From Calliopum simillimum (taxonomy: Eukaryota; Arthropoda; Insecta; Diptera; Lauxaniidae), in assembly GCA_951812925.1 (NCBI GenBank), contig OX638369.1, forward strand, positions 27,732,533 through 27,796,532: DNA of 64,000 bases, read 5' to 3'. Position numbers and translations under genes: made by a program. The notes under the pieces are model-generated. The model ran no database searches. It was not told the DNA's origin and worked only from the letters and a program-made list of their open reading frames with translations. Shown here piece by piece: positions 1 to 10,447 of the stretch (positions within the stretch are counted from its first letter, which is position 1; every line of letters starts with the position of its first letter).

Positions 1-950
1 CAATAAAATCGCAAATTACAAATTTGCCTTTTTTAATGGTTTTGGCATAAAACGAAACCATGAACTGAATTTCAGCGATATCGGAGGAGGTGAGGTAAAG
101 TTTTGTTACCCAACGCATGGAATGTAAGTTACTAAAAATTTCTATGGGTGTAAGTACGCGACTTAAGCTTTTGCTGCGACATTGAACAGTTAATTAAATT
201 TGCAGCTTGTCACTTGAAGGAAAAATCTGGCAAAGAAAATTTGCAAGTTTCTGGAAGGAGTACATGAACATTTTAAAATAATTTCATTAATATAAGTATA
301 CTTTTTCAATGAATTTGCATTTGATATTTGTAGTAGGTAAGGTGAGGCAAAAGTAAGTATTATGGTAATATGAGCTAGCTGCTATATTGTCTTAAATGAA
401 ACAAGTTGGACTTCATTTTCGCGTAAACTTTATGTGAAAATGTAGAATTGACGGTGTTATTCCTTTCCTTTAAAACTGCTTTTGAATTATATCGGTATAT
501 TTCTTTCCACTAAAATATACCAACGTAAAAGTTAGAATGTGAAAAAACACGATTTAAAAACACAGTCCCATCTTCAGTTCATATACCAATTTCTAGGTAT
601 CCCTAGCGCAATGTTTCTGATTATATCATCCATCTATCTATCTAATTTTTGTTATTTCAATTGAGATAATTTAATGGTTGGTCGTCGAATGAGGTGCATA
701 ATTCGAGACGTGAGATAATATTATTCACAAATATAAAGCAACACTGATTTGATTTGAAAATTTTCAATTCAATGTTTGACAACAAAATGTGACTTTAATT
801 GGTCTTTGGAGCTGTGATGACCCTGGAGAACTGAACATATGTTCCTTATAGACTCTCAAACGGCTCGACTGATCACCGAGAAAATTTATATGTATAGGTT
901 TTCTGGTATGGCGCATGTTTTTGCATCATTAGTTTTTTCGGTTTTTTCTT

Positions 951-1115
951 TCCACCCAAGGGTCCCCCCTTGGATGTGCCAAAAATTTAAATTTTTTTTT
1001 TCTGTTTCTAAGCGTATCATGACTTTTTCGACATTTCAGGGAAAAATATTTTTTTCACCGAAGAGTCCCCCTTGGATAACGGATCAAAATTTTTAAAATT
1101 TTTTTTTGTCGTTTC
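951..1115 (+). repeat. Two-copy direct repeat around GTCCCCCTTGGAT
   Basis: A block reading AAGGGTCCCCCCTTGGAT followed by an AAAATTTAAATTTT run and TCTGTTTC is repeated about 100 bp downstream as AAGAGTCCCCCTTGGAT with the same poly(T) and GTCGTTTC continuation. The copies are diverged. It is a small tandem duplication with no coding content. Confidence 0.5.
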
Positions 1116-1839
1116 GTGTTTCCATAAAAATTAATTTATCATATTTCTGAGAATATTTAACGGACATGGATGAGATTTGGTACGTATATAAATTGCATTT
1201 TGGCAATTTACATTCTTTGGTTTAATTTAACAAGAGAAGGGTACACCGGGAAATGCCATTCAAAAATAAAATGATTTTTTTTTATTTGCTTAACGAAAAC
1301 AAATTTAAAGATTTAAAACTAAATAGCATATGCAACATATCCTGTGCTGCAGTAGTGTGCAGGACAATGCATGCGGTGTTATTTGATTTTTGCAATCAGT
1401 ATGCGGTTTTTACTGCATAAACTCTGGTGCACCGATTTTCACACGCTCTTATGTTGACACTTAACATGATTTTACCTATTTCGTAAGAAAGAAAATCGCT
1501 ACCTCAGCAGCAGCAACAGCAGAACCAACAACAACAATGGCAACAACAACAATATCTTCTTACAGCATAAATATCGTTTTACGATACAAATGGCAAGAGT
1601 GCAGAAGAAAATCATAATAATAAAAGCATCATTGTGTGTTGGCTAAAAGCGGAAGTCAAACTGCAATATCGACATACGCACACTGAACGCTAGAACACAT
1701 ACTAACATTTTTATAGTAACACACTTACGTATATGCATAAACTGTTAACCACACACATGTGAACATAAAGTAAATGCAGGTGCTGCTTGCAAGGTGACGC
1801 TGCAAATTACATGCATTTTAATGTTATTGTAAATTTTGT

Positions 1840-2080
1840 TGCTTTTGTTGTTGTTGTTGCTACAGGTGTTAGTATTCGTATGTACAAATGTATGTGTGTA
1901 TATTATCGGCATTGTTAACGGTTTTTGTTGTTGTTGTTTGTGCTGCTGTTGGTGTTGGCGAAGTAAGTAAGCCATTAAAAGGTGTGGTATAAGTGTTGTT
2001 ATACTTGTCGTTATTGTTGTTGTTGCTTATGTTGTTGTTGTTATTGTTCTTGCTGTTGTTGTTATTGCCATTATTGTTAT
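1840..2080 (+). repeat. (GTT)n / opa-type trinucleotide repeats
   Basis: Runs of TTGTTGTTG interrupted by GCTGCTGTTGGTG and TTATTGTTG. The minus strand gives poly-Gln/Asn ORFs that are translations of the repeat, not genes. Confidence 0.7.
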
Positions 2081-2204
2081 TGTGTGCTTATGTATATATG
2101 CTGAAATGGCTTAAAATAATGCTTCTGTATGAAAAATGTTGAGAGTTTATTCAACCTTTAGAATATGCATGATTTATTTACTTCAGTGCGACTTTATATT
2201 CAGC

Positions 2205-2503
2205 TAGGCTGGCCATTTCCTTGAAGGCCCAATCCGGGAGAAAAATATATTTGATACTGGTGGGGCAAAAGTAATAGTCTATAGTATATGGTCTTTGATT
2301 TGTCCTTTATGGTCTATGGTTGAATAAAATTATTGAAAATAAAATAAAATAAAAAAAAAATACACTGAACAATATAATTCCACCGAAAATCTGGGACAAT
2401 TCCGGGAAATACATGAAAATCCGGGACATTTCGGTACGTTTTTGAATTCGGGACGAGGAGCAAAATACAGGACTGTTCCGAAAAATCCGGGACGGTTGGT
2501 AAT
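2205..2503. mobile_element. Candidate MITE with TCCGGGA repeats
   Basis: About 300 bp contain five or six copies of (A)ATCCGGGA/GGGAC on one strand. The left edge reads TAGGCTGGCCATTTCC and the right edge, reversed, reads TTACCAACCGTCCCGGATT. Both resemble the GGTTGCCAACNGTCCCGG-like ends of small insect DNA elements. The terminal repeats are imperfect and I see no clean target duplication, so the boundaries are inferred. Confidence 0.35.
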
Positions 2504-2994
2504 CGTAATTTAAGTTTTGATTAAGGAAATTTCTTACATGTTAATTATAGTTGAAATGTATTAGTTCGACCATAACTCAACAACTTTAAATTGTGATGGT
2601 CCTGCACATTATTTCTTGGGTCAATTTCATGTTTTGAAATGTTCAAAATTTCATAACTTTTAAACCGTATCATAATAGTTTTTAGTTCTTATGAAAAATT
2701 ATTTTGTTTCTTCACACGAAATATATTACGGAAGTTATGAAGTTAGTTTATTGACTGTTTTTTTTGCTTGTATAGTACTAATGAAAGTACCAACGCGCTT
2801 TTTTTTTTCAATTTCCATGTTAACACTTGCTTGTGTCTGTTGTTGAAAAATTGCAAAAATGACTGTTTGATTAGTTCAATGTTACGGAAGAGCAAAAGGT
2901 ATAATCAGATTAAATACCTTACAGAAAATGGTTTGCAAATGAAAATCGGTTAAGAAATGTCCAAGTAATGGGCAATTAGGTGAAGAAGAGTTTC
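2504..2994. other. Gene-free stretch
   Basis: AT-rich sequence with no credible ORF, RNA or transposon end seen. Confidence 0.5.
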
Positions 2995-3320
2995 ACAATT
3001 TCGGGAACCTATAGGTGTCCTAAAAAAATAATCAATTGAAGCTTGTTAATATCCACCATAATGTTTTCGCTTGGATGACCTTTGGGTATTCCAGGAAATG
3101 AGTCAAATATAGCTTGTATATAGTCCGCCATAGATGTTTTCTCTATAGTATGACCAGATATTCTTCGTTTTGACTATGAATCTTTCGGGTGAACTTCGAA
3201 AACCTTTAGGTGTTCCAGAAAATGAACCAAATGAAGCTTTATTCACTATAGTATGCCTAGATATTCTTTGTTGTAACTATGAAGACTTTGGGTGACCTTC
3301 GGGTGTCTCAGAAAACTATC
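2995..3320 (+). repeat. Degenerate tandem repeat, about 120-150 bp unit
   Basis: Three diverged units share TATAGTATGxCxAGATATTCTTxGTT, AACTATGAA and CTTTGGGTGACCTTxGGGT followed by TTCCAGRAAATGARYCAAAT. The units differ in length because of indels. No reading frame is conserved across them, so this reads as an old tandem array. Confidence 0.5.
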
Positions 3321-5204
3321 AATATGGTATTCACGTTCTACACCTACCTACGAAATTTCGTCAAAATAGCTTATAAAGCTTGTGAAATGTAACGAGAAGC
3401 AACGAAAAATGTCGCCAAAAAAGCTTCGAAAAAATAGTGTCGAAGAAAGGTGTCAAATAAGTAAAAGTGTCGAAACGAAGTGTCGAGGCCTTGAAATTTG
3501 AATTTCAATAATTCCTGAAGAAAATTTTACCAACATATGTACATCCTGAATTTATTAAATGTTATAATTTTTATTTGTTTTTTTTTATTTTTTTTTTTTT
3601 TTGTAAATATAAATCCTTATTGAAACAATTTAAACATCAAATTATGTTTAAAAAAATCTTATCTCATGGAACCCCTTCCACCATAAGCTCGCTTTTTTGT
3701 GCAACTAATTTACAAGTTGTAATTTTGCGGGTCTATTGACAAGACACACACACACAAAAGTCACGTGACATTCTATAGTCAATTAATAAAGTTGTCATTG
3801 ATTTCATACATCACTTGTATCTATCTACTCATGTGACAAAAATTTCAAAAATGAAATTATGACAAATACATAGGAAATTAGCATAAATCTCGTAAAGCGC
3901 ATGGGGTGTGCACTCAATTTTCATTAAAGATTTCTTTCACATCACTGCACTCGAAACAATGCAACAAAAATTTGTTATCTTTGCCCGCATTTCATTCACC
4001 ATACGACGACAACCAACAAAAACTCTTTTGTGCTTTGCCGAAATGAACTGTTCTAGCTCACACTAAAAATTAACCCTTTCTAACCCGCATGTGTAGAACA
4101 TATGAATATTAATTTTTACAAAACAAATTGACTGGAAATAGACTTTTGTGGAGTGATAAAATATTTTTATGTTTAAAATATGAGCTCTGCATTTGACAAA
4201 TTAGTGTGAGAATATTTGTTTGTATTGTGTTGTTTAGAAAATATTAAACATAAAATAAAACAACTTGTTATTTTTATAATTAAAAATCCAGAAAAAAGCA
4301 ACAAAAAATAAAAACTCAAAACATACTTTTAGGTGTAACTTAAATTTAGTTGCAATCAAAGAAAACGAAAAAAAGTAAAGCATCATCATCATCATCATCA
4401 TCATCACCGAAAAAAAGCTACAAAAAGCACAAGATACGCGTAAGCTTTTGTTACCATTAACAATGCTGGTTGGTATAATTTTGAGCTTTGAACAGTTAAA
4501 CATGAACCGTAAAAAAAAAAAAATGTTTTGTTTAATGTATCGTACATACTAAATAGTTGAGAGTTTTCAGTTCACGTTCGTCAGATAAATGCTAGGCTTA
4601 ATCAAAACCAAGGCATCTACGAAAAAATTTCATTGGACGTAAAATGCTTAGAATCATTCACAGAATCAGTGTGAACTTGTTCAGAATTTTTAGAATTTTT
4701 TTTATTTATTTTTTAAACAATTTTTGAAAAATTATAAAATATCTCAAAAAATGCACACGCATTCCTTGGACTATTCCAAGCATTTTTTGTCGTAGGCACT
4801 TTTTTGTAAGACGCCTTCCTTCCTTCCGCCTTCCGACCGCTTGGTTGAAAATCATAAAAAATTGATTTTGGGGCGCGAATATTATCCATACCTCAAAACA
4901 AAATTTATAATACAATATATTAGCGCCAAAATTTTTGTACGATTATAGTCTTTATTTCTAATGCACCTTTGGGTATCCATTTGGCCATGAAAAAAAGTTA
5001 CAAGTTTTTTTAAGCCAATATGGGACTTCAACAGAATCAAATGTGCTCTCTATTGCTTTTCCTGAATTGAAAAAAAAAAAAAAAAAAAAAATAATTATCC
5101 AGATCTCGTTTTTAAGAGTTCTTCTAACTTTTGAGTCGGTCTCGGGATGATTTTTTTTTTTGGCTTCTTCTCAGTAATGGGGTGCCATTTGTCCTTTAGC
5201 TAAA
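3321..5204. other. Gene-free stretch with microsatellites
   Basis: No supported gene. It contains a perfect (CAT)n run at 4381-4406, a (CA)n run near 3746-3757 and several poly(A/T) tracts. The short ORF over the CAT run is a repeat translation. Confidence 0.55.
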
Positions 5205-5444
5205 AGAACTATTTACTACGAAGTATTTCGCGCAACTCAATTAAATTGTGTCCATATTTGAATGCTACGAAAGCTTTAAGTATTGAAATTGAAAGGGTTG
5301 CCATATCATCTGGTGGTGCCACATCACCTAGAGGTGCCATATCGCCCAGGCTTACTTTACCATGATTTGTGCAAATGGCCTCAGATGTAATTTTGTATTG
5401 ACAAGTACTTTTACGTATATGATAGACTATTAGTTGACAATAAT

Positions 5445-5730
5445 CAAACCAATTCGAAGCTATGTACATTAGGTTGGTTAAAAATTTTAAAATTTTTTGG
5501 CATTGCACTCCCACAGCACCAAAATGTTCTTTTTGATGTAAATAAGCACTACGTAAATTTCGGTCCATAGTTTAGTTGCATCAACTGTTCTCTGAAATGG
5601 ACAAAATTTAACATAGTGCTTATTTGCACCAAAGCGAACATTATGGTGCCATGGGAGCGCAATTCCAAGCAAATTTTTTATTTTTCATTACAAATTTGAA
5701 CCAGTTTAATGTACATAGATGTTTTGCAAG
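5445..5730. repeat. Imperfect inverted repeat (foldback/MITE-like)
   Basis: The plus-strand segment from about 5608 to 5730 (ATAGTGCTTATTTGCACCAAA, GAACATTATGGTGCCATGGGAGCGCAATTCC, TTAATGTACATAG) is matched in inverted orientation by about 5460-5560 (GTAGTGCTTATTTACATCAAA, GAACATTTTGGTGCTGTGGGAGTGCAATGCC, CTAATGTACATAG). Each arm is about 100-120 bp with a loop of about 50 bp. The arms are clearly diverged. It could be a small non-autonomous DNA element or a local inverted duplication. Confidence 0.55.
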
Positions 5731-5784
5731 CATTAGTTCAAAATATCGCAAAACAACCACCAATATTTATCAACTCAGGAGATG

Positions 5785-6015
5785 GTCATATGACGGATAT
5801 CATAGCTATGTCTGTCTGTCTGGATATCTGTCGGTTGAAATCATTTTAACATTTTCTGGAAGCAAGATAATTCAATAAAATTTAATACACTGCCTTCGTT
5901 ATTAAAGTTAATTTGTCAGATTGAAATTAAATGAAATCGGTTTACGGACGCGCTTACGATAAATATGTACAAAAAGTATATTCAAAACGCAATACTTAGA
6001 GCAGTATTCGTGATA
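5785..6015 (+). mobile_element. INE-1/DINE-like (Helitron-related) fragment
   Basis: It contains GTCTGTCTGTCTGG followed by ATATCTGTCGGTTGAAATCATTTTAAC and, further on, GAAATCGGTTTACGGACGCG. A GTCY microsatellite core next to GAAATCGGTT-type sequence is characteristic of the INE-1/DINE family of fly Helitron relatives. Neither end is defined. The assignment rests on motif resemblance only. Confidence 0.35.
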
Positions 6016-6019
6016 AAGC

Positions 6020-6560
6020 AACCAAAATACAGAAAAATACTAGGTATAGTAATTTAAAGCTCTGGACAAAAACAGTGCAAATTTGGACAAGAGGGCGTGA
6101 CACCCATATAAGCAAAAGTTTAAAAATGCTATACTGAAAGTGTTTTTAGAGTTTCACTCAGACACTAAGGACAGTAAATGCAAGCTCCAAACTAAAACGG
6201 GACGAAATCATATAAGAGAGCGTGGCACTTTCTGCATCGGCAAAAGTTTCAAAATGCTATACTATTTGAAGTAATCCAATCAAATTTCATTCAGATATAC
6301 GAACAGTAATTGCATTCTCTGACCTAAACCAAGGTGAACTCTGACTTGAGGGAATTTTCGTAATTCTGCAGTGCATGCGCTGTTTGAGGTAATGAATTGA
6401 AATTTCGCACAAGTGTAAGATCTGAGCAAAACTAAATGAATTTTGCCAAGAGAGCGTGGCATCCATCTCCCATTCAAACAAAATTTTCAAAATACTAAAA
6501 TTTGAGACCTTCAAAGAAAATTCAGTGAAAACAGAGCAGACTTCTAACAATTTGGTAGCC
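6020..6560 (+). repeat. Degenerate tandem repeat with GAGAGCGTGGCAC core
   Basis: Three or more units carry GAGRGCGTGRCA followed by GCAAAAGTTTNAAAATGCTATACT and a CAGA(C/T)A-NNAACAGTAA stretch. Spacing is about 126 bp between the first two and about double that to the next. The organisation resembles the internal repeats of INE-1/DINE-like elements such as the array at 20150-20860. Confidence 0.45.
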
Positions 6561-8924
6561 AATTCATATTATCACATTACTTAGCATGGGCTTACGCCAT
6601 TTTCACAATTAACGACACATATGTTACAACATGGAATAGTAGGAGCTATGAGAAAGTATTATAAGTCCTCTGTTTAAGTTGTGATAGGGCTTAGAAACTT
6701 ACTTTTGAGATTTAGTAATATCGGATGTACATGTTTTTTTAGGAATACAAAAACTTTCCAGCTTTTTTCCATTTGATTTTTGATTGTAAGACCTAATATC
6801 ATTACGATGTGTTCATTTAGTTCAGAAAGATTGGCCTTCACCTAAGAACTCTGGACTATCAATTACTTGACAGAGAACTGTTCAACTTTATTATTTGGTA
6901 TAAGAAATGCTTATATTGTAAAAAATATGTGTCAACTGTGGCAATACGAGTACTGCCATGTGTCCCGCCACCACTTATTTATATGACAACATGTTATGCG
7001 TATGAAAAGTATCACAAATTCCAATATGATTTAATTTATTTAAGTGCAGTACTGCAACATGAGAAACAGGATTGTTTTGCTCCCATTCCACTAGTGATAT
7101 AATTTGCAACCTTTGGCATATGAACACTAACACCCCTTAATGCAGCTAACATCCCCAAAGTGCAGTAATGACGCTTGCATCATTAATGTTTTAGCACGTT
7201 GCTACATATGTTTCAAAGCATCCGTCTCTCTGGCTGTCTCGCTCGATTACTATTGAATCCTTTTGCATATGGAAGTTATAGAGTGTATAGTTTTGTTTTC
7301 TTTCTAGCAAGGCTCGGCTACACATGATTTATTTCCAGCACACGGTTAGGCAAAATATTCTGTTGCAACATTGTCACGTTATTGCTGTATTTTTCACTAA
7401 ATTTTTATGCAAATCTTTTGCTAAAAAAAGGACGAGAAAAAAATGAAATCAACTACATGCGCTATTTCGCCCCAAGACCTAACGTATATACACACACACA
7501 CACACACAAGCAAACGCACGTTGGCAACGCGACTCGAGGGAATTTTTCAACACATTTAACAGCCGCAACACATTTTGTTGTCTGTCTGTCTAGTTGTGGC
7601 GTTGGCAACATAGTCTCGGAGTCTGTAGTCGGCTCGACTAGACCTGATGGCAACCTTGTTATCATATTTTTGTTTTATTATTTTTTTCACGCGCTTTTGA
7701 TGTTTGTTGGTTGGATGTTTGGCAATGGGGTTTTGTTGCAATGTTGCGTGGGTTATTGCGCTTAAAGTTTTTTTTTTGTTTTGCATGAAACAGTTCTCAC
7801 TTTAAGGATTAAGTTTTAAATAGTTATTTCTGAAGTTGACGATGACTTTTGCTGAACTCAGAACATATGAGCTTTCTTCTTCAATATTGCCGTTGATAAT
7901 CTTAATTAAGTCGAAGCAGCTTTTCATAGTTTCATTTGCTACCTGCATATGATATCATGCTGCTGCAAATGATTATCCTTGAAATATTGATGCTTGCCAA
8001 ATGGAAAATTACACACAGATGTACACTTAATCCTTTATAATTCCTTATCTCATGAGCAAATCTTTAAATTGCTTATTCACTTTATGTTTTCGCACACAAA
8101 CAGACAGACAGACTTGGCAACCCTATTTGTGATGCGGTCTGTTGTTGTCCTGTGACAAATTTTGTTTCCTGCTGCTGCTGTTGATTGCAAGGAAGTTGTA
8201 AATGAGAATAACTGATGATGCTGAACTGAGTAATAATTCGTATTGAATAAAAGTTGAGGTGATAGACAGACCAAGAGACAATCAGTTAGTCAGCTGATGT
8301 GAGAAGGCAGCAATGTTACCTGGTATTATGGTAAGCGCTGTCTGGCAAAAGCTTTGCGAATGTGTCTGTTGTGAGAAATATTTTAAAGACTTTTTTTTTC
8401 TTCGTGTTTTGGGGTCTGTGGTATTCAATATACGTGCTTATCTTGTGGCAAAAATTTAAAATTAATGAACTTAGCTTCGGAGCAGGGTATATTGGAGTGG
8501 TGTCTAAGAGACGGTGCCGAAAATTCTTTAATTTCCTCTGTTAATCGCCCAGGTAAAGTAAAAGGAAAGTTTGTAATATTGATCTGTCCACATAAGTTTG
8601 AATCTGAGACTTTATGAGCAGAACGTCTGGACTTACTTCTAATGTCTATGCTTCCCATATAAAAGAATGGGATGGGAAAATCATGACTATATTCGGATAT
8701 TGTTCAGGTCATTTGACGCCTTTTTTCGTTGAACCTCAACAGAGCTTAGGCGTTTTTTAAAAAGCAATAAGAACTACAAATGTAACGGTTGTCCCCGAAA
8801 GAATGGAATGGGTTAATAGTCGATGACCGGTTATTAATAAAAATTAGGAATAAGGGACTTATATAGGAAAAACTCTATTGAAAGATAGTGTTAATGATGT
8901 ATTTTTGTGTCGTAAGACAATTTT
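6561..8924. other. Gene-free stretch
   Basis: No gene supported. It has a (CA)n run at 7489-7508 and opa-like GCTGCTGTTG near 8170. The 127-codon frame at 7382-7765 includes that CA run and has no recognisable domain. Confidence 0.5.
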
Positions 8925-9105
8925 TCAAGTTTTGAGATATGTGTTTCAAAAAATTAAATTCTTCCTTTGATTTTATGACACTTTTTAACAGAGATATGGC
9001 TAAATGGGTCTTATCAAACTAAAGACTATAATATTTTGGACCGGAAATAAAAAATAACTCAAAACTAGAAAAAACTACTTTAGTGCTTTTCACTTGAATA
9101 GTGGC
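8925..9105 (-). repeat. Dispersed repeat, copy 1
   Basis: Read on the minus strand it contains AAGTGAAAAGCACT, then AAAATATTATAGTCTTTAGTTTGATAAGACCC and ATTTAGCCATATCTCTGTTAAAAAGTG. The same blocks in the same order occur on the plus strand at 44010-44140. It is therefore a member of an interspersed family, probably the terminal part of a DNA element. Confidence 0.7.
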
Positions 9106-9650
9106 GATGTACGAAATCGTTAATTCGCTCTTACAAAATTTTAAATGAAGACATATATATGGCAATTATGACATTACTTAGAGCACTTCTAAATTGTTTT
9201 CAGCTTAAAAATCAGTTTATACACTATTCATAATTTTCAAAATAAACACAATTCAATCAGCTTTAACACAAACTTTAATCAGTCATTTAACATTAAAACC
9301 CACAAAAATACAAAATGAATGAAGGCGTAGCGAAATTTATATAGAAGTTGTTTTTATCGTCCCTTCCAAATCCCAAACGAGCGCCAAAAGCAATCCATCA
9401 CGCGTGTTAATCCGATATTCGAGTACGCTGCCTGGCGTTTTAATTTTTTTTCGGATTTTTTTTCTTTTTGTATAATTGTCATTGCAATGAAGAATGGAGT
9501 TAAAAAAAAAATAACAAATGCAACTGAAACAACGTTGCAACGTCAATAACACCTCCTTCATATTTGAACTCCCATCCTTTTTGTAATTATTTTACATTTT
9601 ATTGAATCATGTGGTGGCGCTAACGGCAGCTGACAATGGTTGTACAATAA
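9106..9650. other. Gene-free stretch
   Basis: AT-rich; no supported gene, RNA or transposon end. Confidence 0.5.
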
Positions 9651-10272
9651 AGTGGGAAGAGTGAAGTATAAAGTATGAAGTGTGAAGTGGGAAGTATGAA
9701 GTTTGAAGTTTGAAGTAAGAAGTATGAAGCATGAAGTATGAAGTATGAAGTATGAAGGATGAAGGATGAAGGATGAAGTACGAAGAATGAAGTGTGAAGC
9801 ATGAAGCATGAAGTGTGAAGTGTGATTGCGAAGTGTGAAGTGAAAAGTGTAAAATGTGAAGTGTGAAGTATGAAGTATAAAGCATGAAGTGTGAAGTGTG
9901 AAGTATGAAGCGTGAAGTGTGAAGTGTGAAGTATGAAGTTTGAAGTATGAAGTGCGAAGTATCAAGTGTCAAGTGTCCAGTGTCAAGTGTCAAGCGTCAA
10001 GTATAAAGTGTAAAGTGTGAAGTGTGAAGCATGAAGTGTGAAGTGTGAAGTGTCAAGTGTCAAGTGTCAAGTGTGAAGTGTAAAGTGTGAAGTGTGAAGT
10101 GTCAAGTGTCAAGTGTGAAGTGTGAAGTGTGAAGTGTGAAGTGAAGTGTGAAGTGTGAAGTGTGAAGTGTGAAGTGTGAAGTGTGAAGTGTGAAGTGTGA
10201 AGTGTGAAGTGTGAAGTGTGAAGTGTGAAGTGTGAAGTGTGAAGTGTGAAGTGTGAAGTGTGAAGTGTGAAG
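9651..10272 (+). repeat. Heptameric GTGTGAA satellite-like array
   Basis: About 620 bp of the 7-mer GTGTGAA with variants (GTATGAA, GTTTGAA, GCATGAA, GTGTCAA, GGATGAA). Variants dominate the left two thirds. The right part from about 10100 is almost perfect. Long minus-strand ORFs rich in Leu-His-Thr-Ser are repeat translations. Confidence 0.95.
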
Positions 10273-10414
10273 TGTGAAGTGAAGTGAAGTGAAGTGAAGT
10301 GAAGTGAAGTGAAGTGAAGTGAAGTGAAGTGAAGTGAAGTGAAGTGAAGTGAAGTGAAGTGAAGTGAAGTGAAGTGAAGTGAAGTGAAGTGAAGTGAAGT
10401 GAAGTGAAGTGAAG
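10273..10414 (+). repeat. Pentameric GTGAA array
   Basis: Directly continuous with the heptamer array, about 28 perfect copies of GTGAA. It ends abruptly at TTTTCAG and is followed by five loose TTCAGT hexamers to about 10447. The pentamer is the heptamer with one GT lost. Confidence 0.95.
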
Positions 10415-10447
10415 TTTTCAGTGTTCAGTATTCAGTTTTCAGTTTCT

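Larger units (their letters stand above)
1..2200. other. Gene-free AT-rich stretch
   Basis: No ORF here looks protein-coding. The stretch holds poly(T) runs, opa-type CAG/CAA repeats near 1503-1550 and (GTT)n repeats from 1840 to 2080, which are typical of fly non-coding DNA. I see no RNA gene or transposon end. Confidence 0.6.

Noticed and set aside
7382..7765. 127-codon plus-strand ORF
   Set aside because: Runs through a (CA)n microsatellite and has no recognisable domain.
9558..9993. Minus-strand ORFs of up to 135 codons rich in HTSHF
   Set aside because: Translations of the GTGTGAA heptamer array; open because the unit lacks stops.
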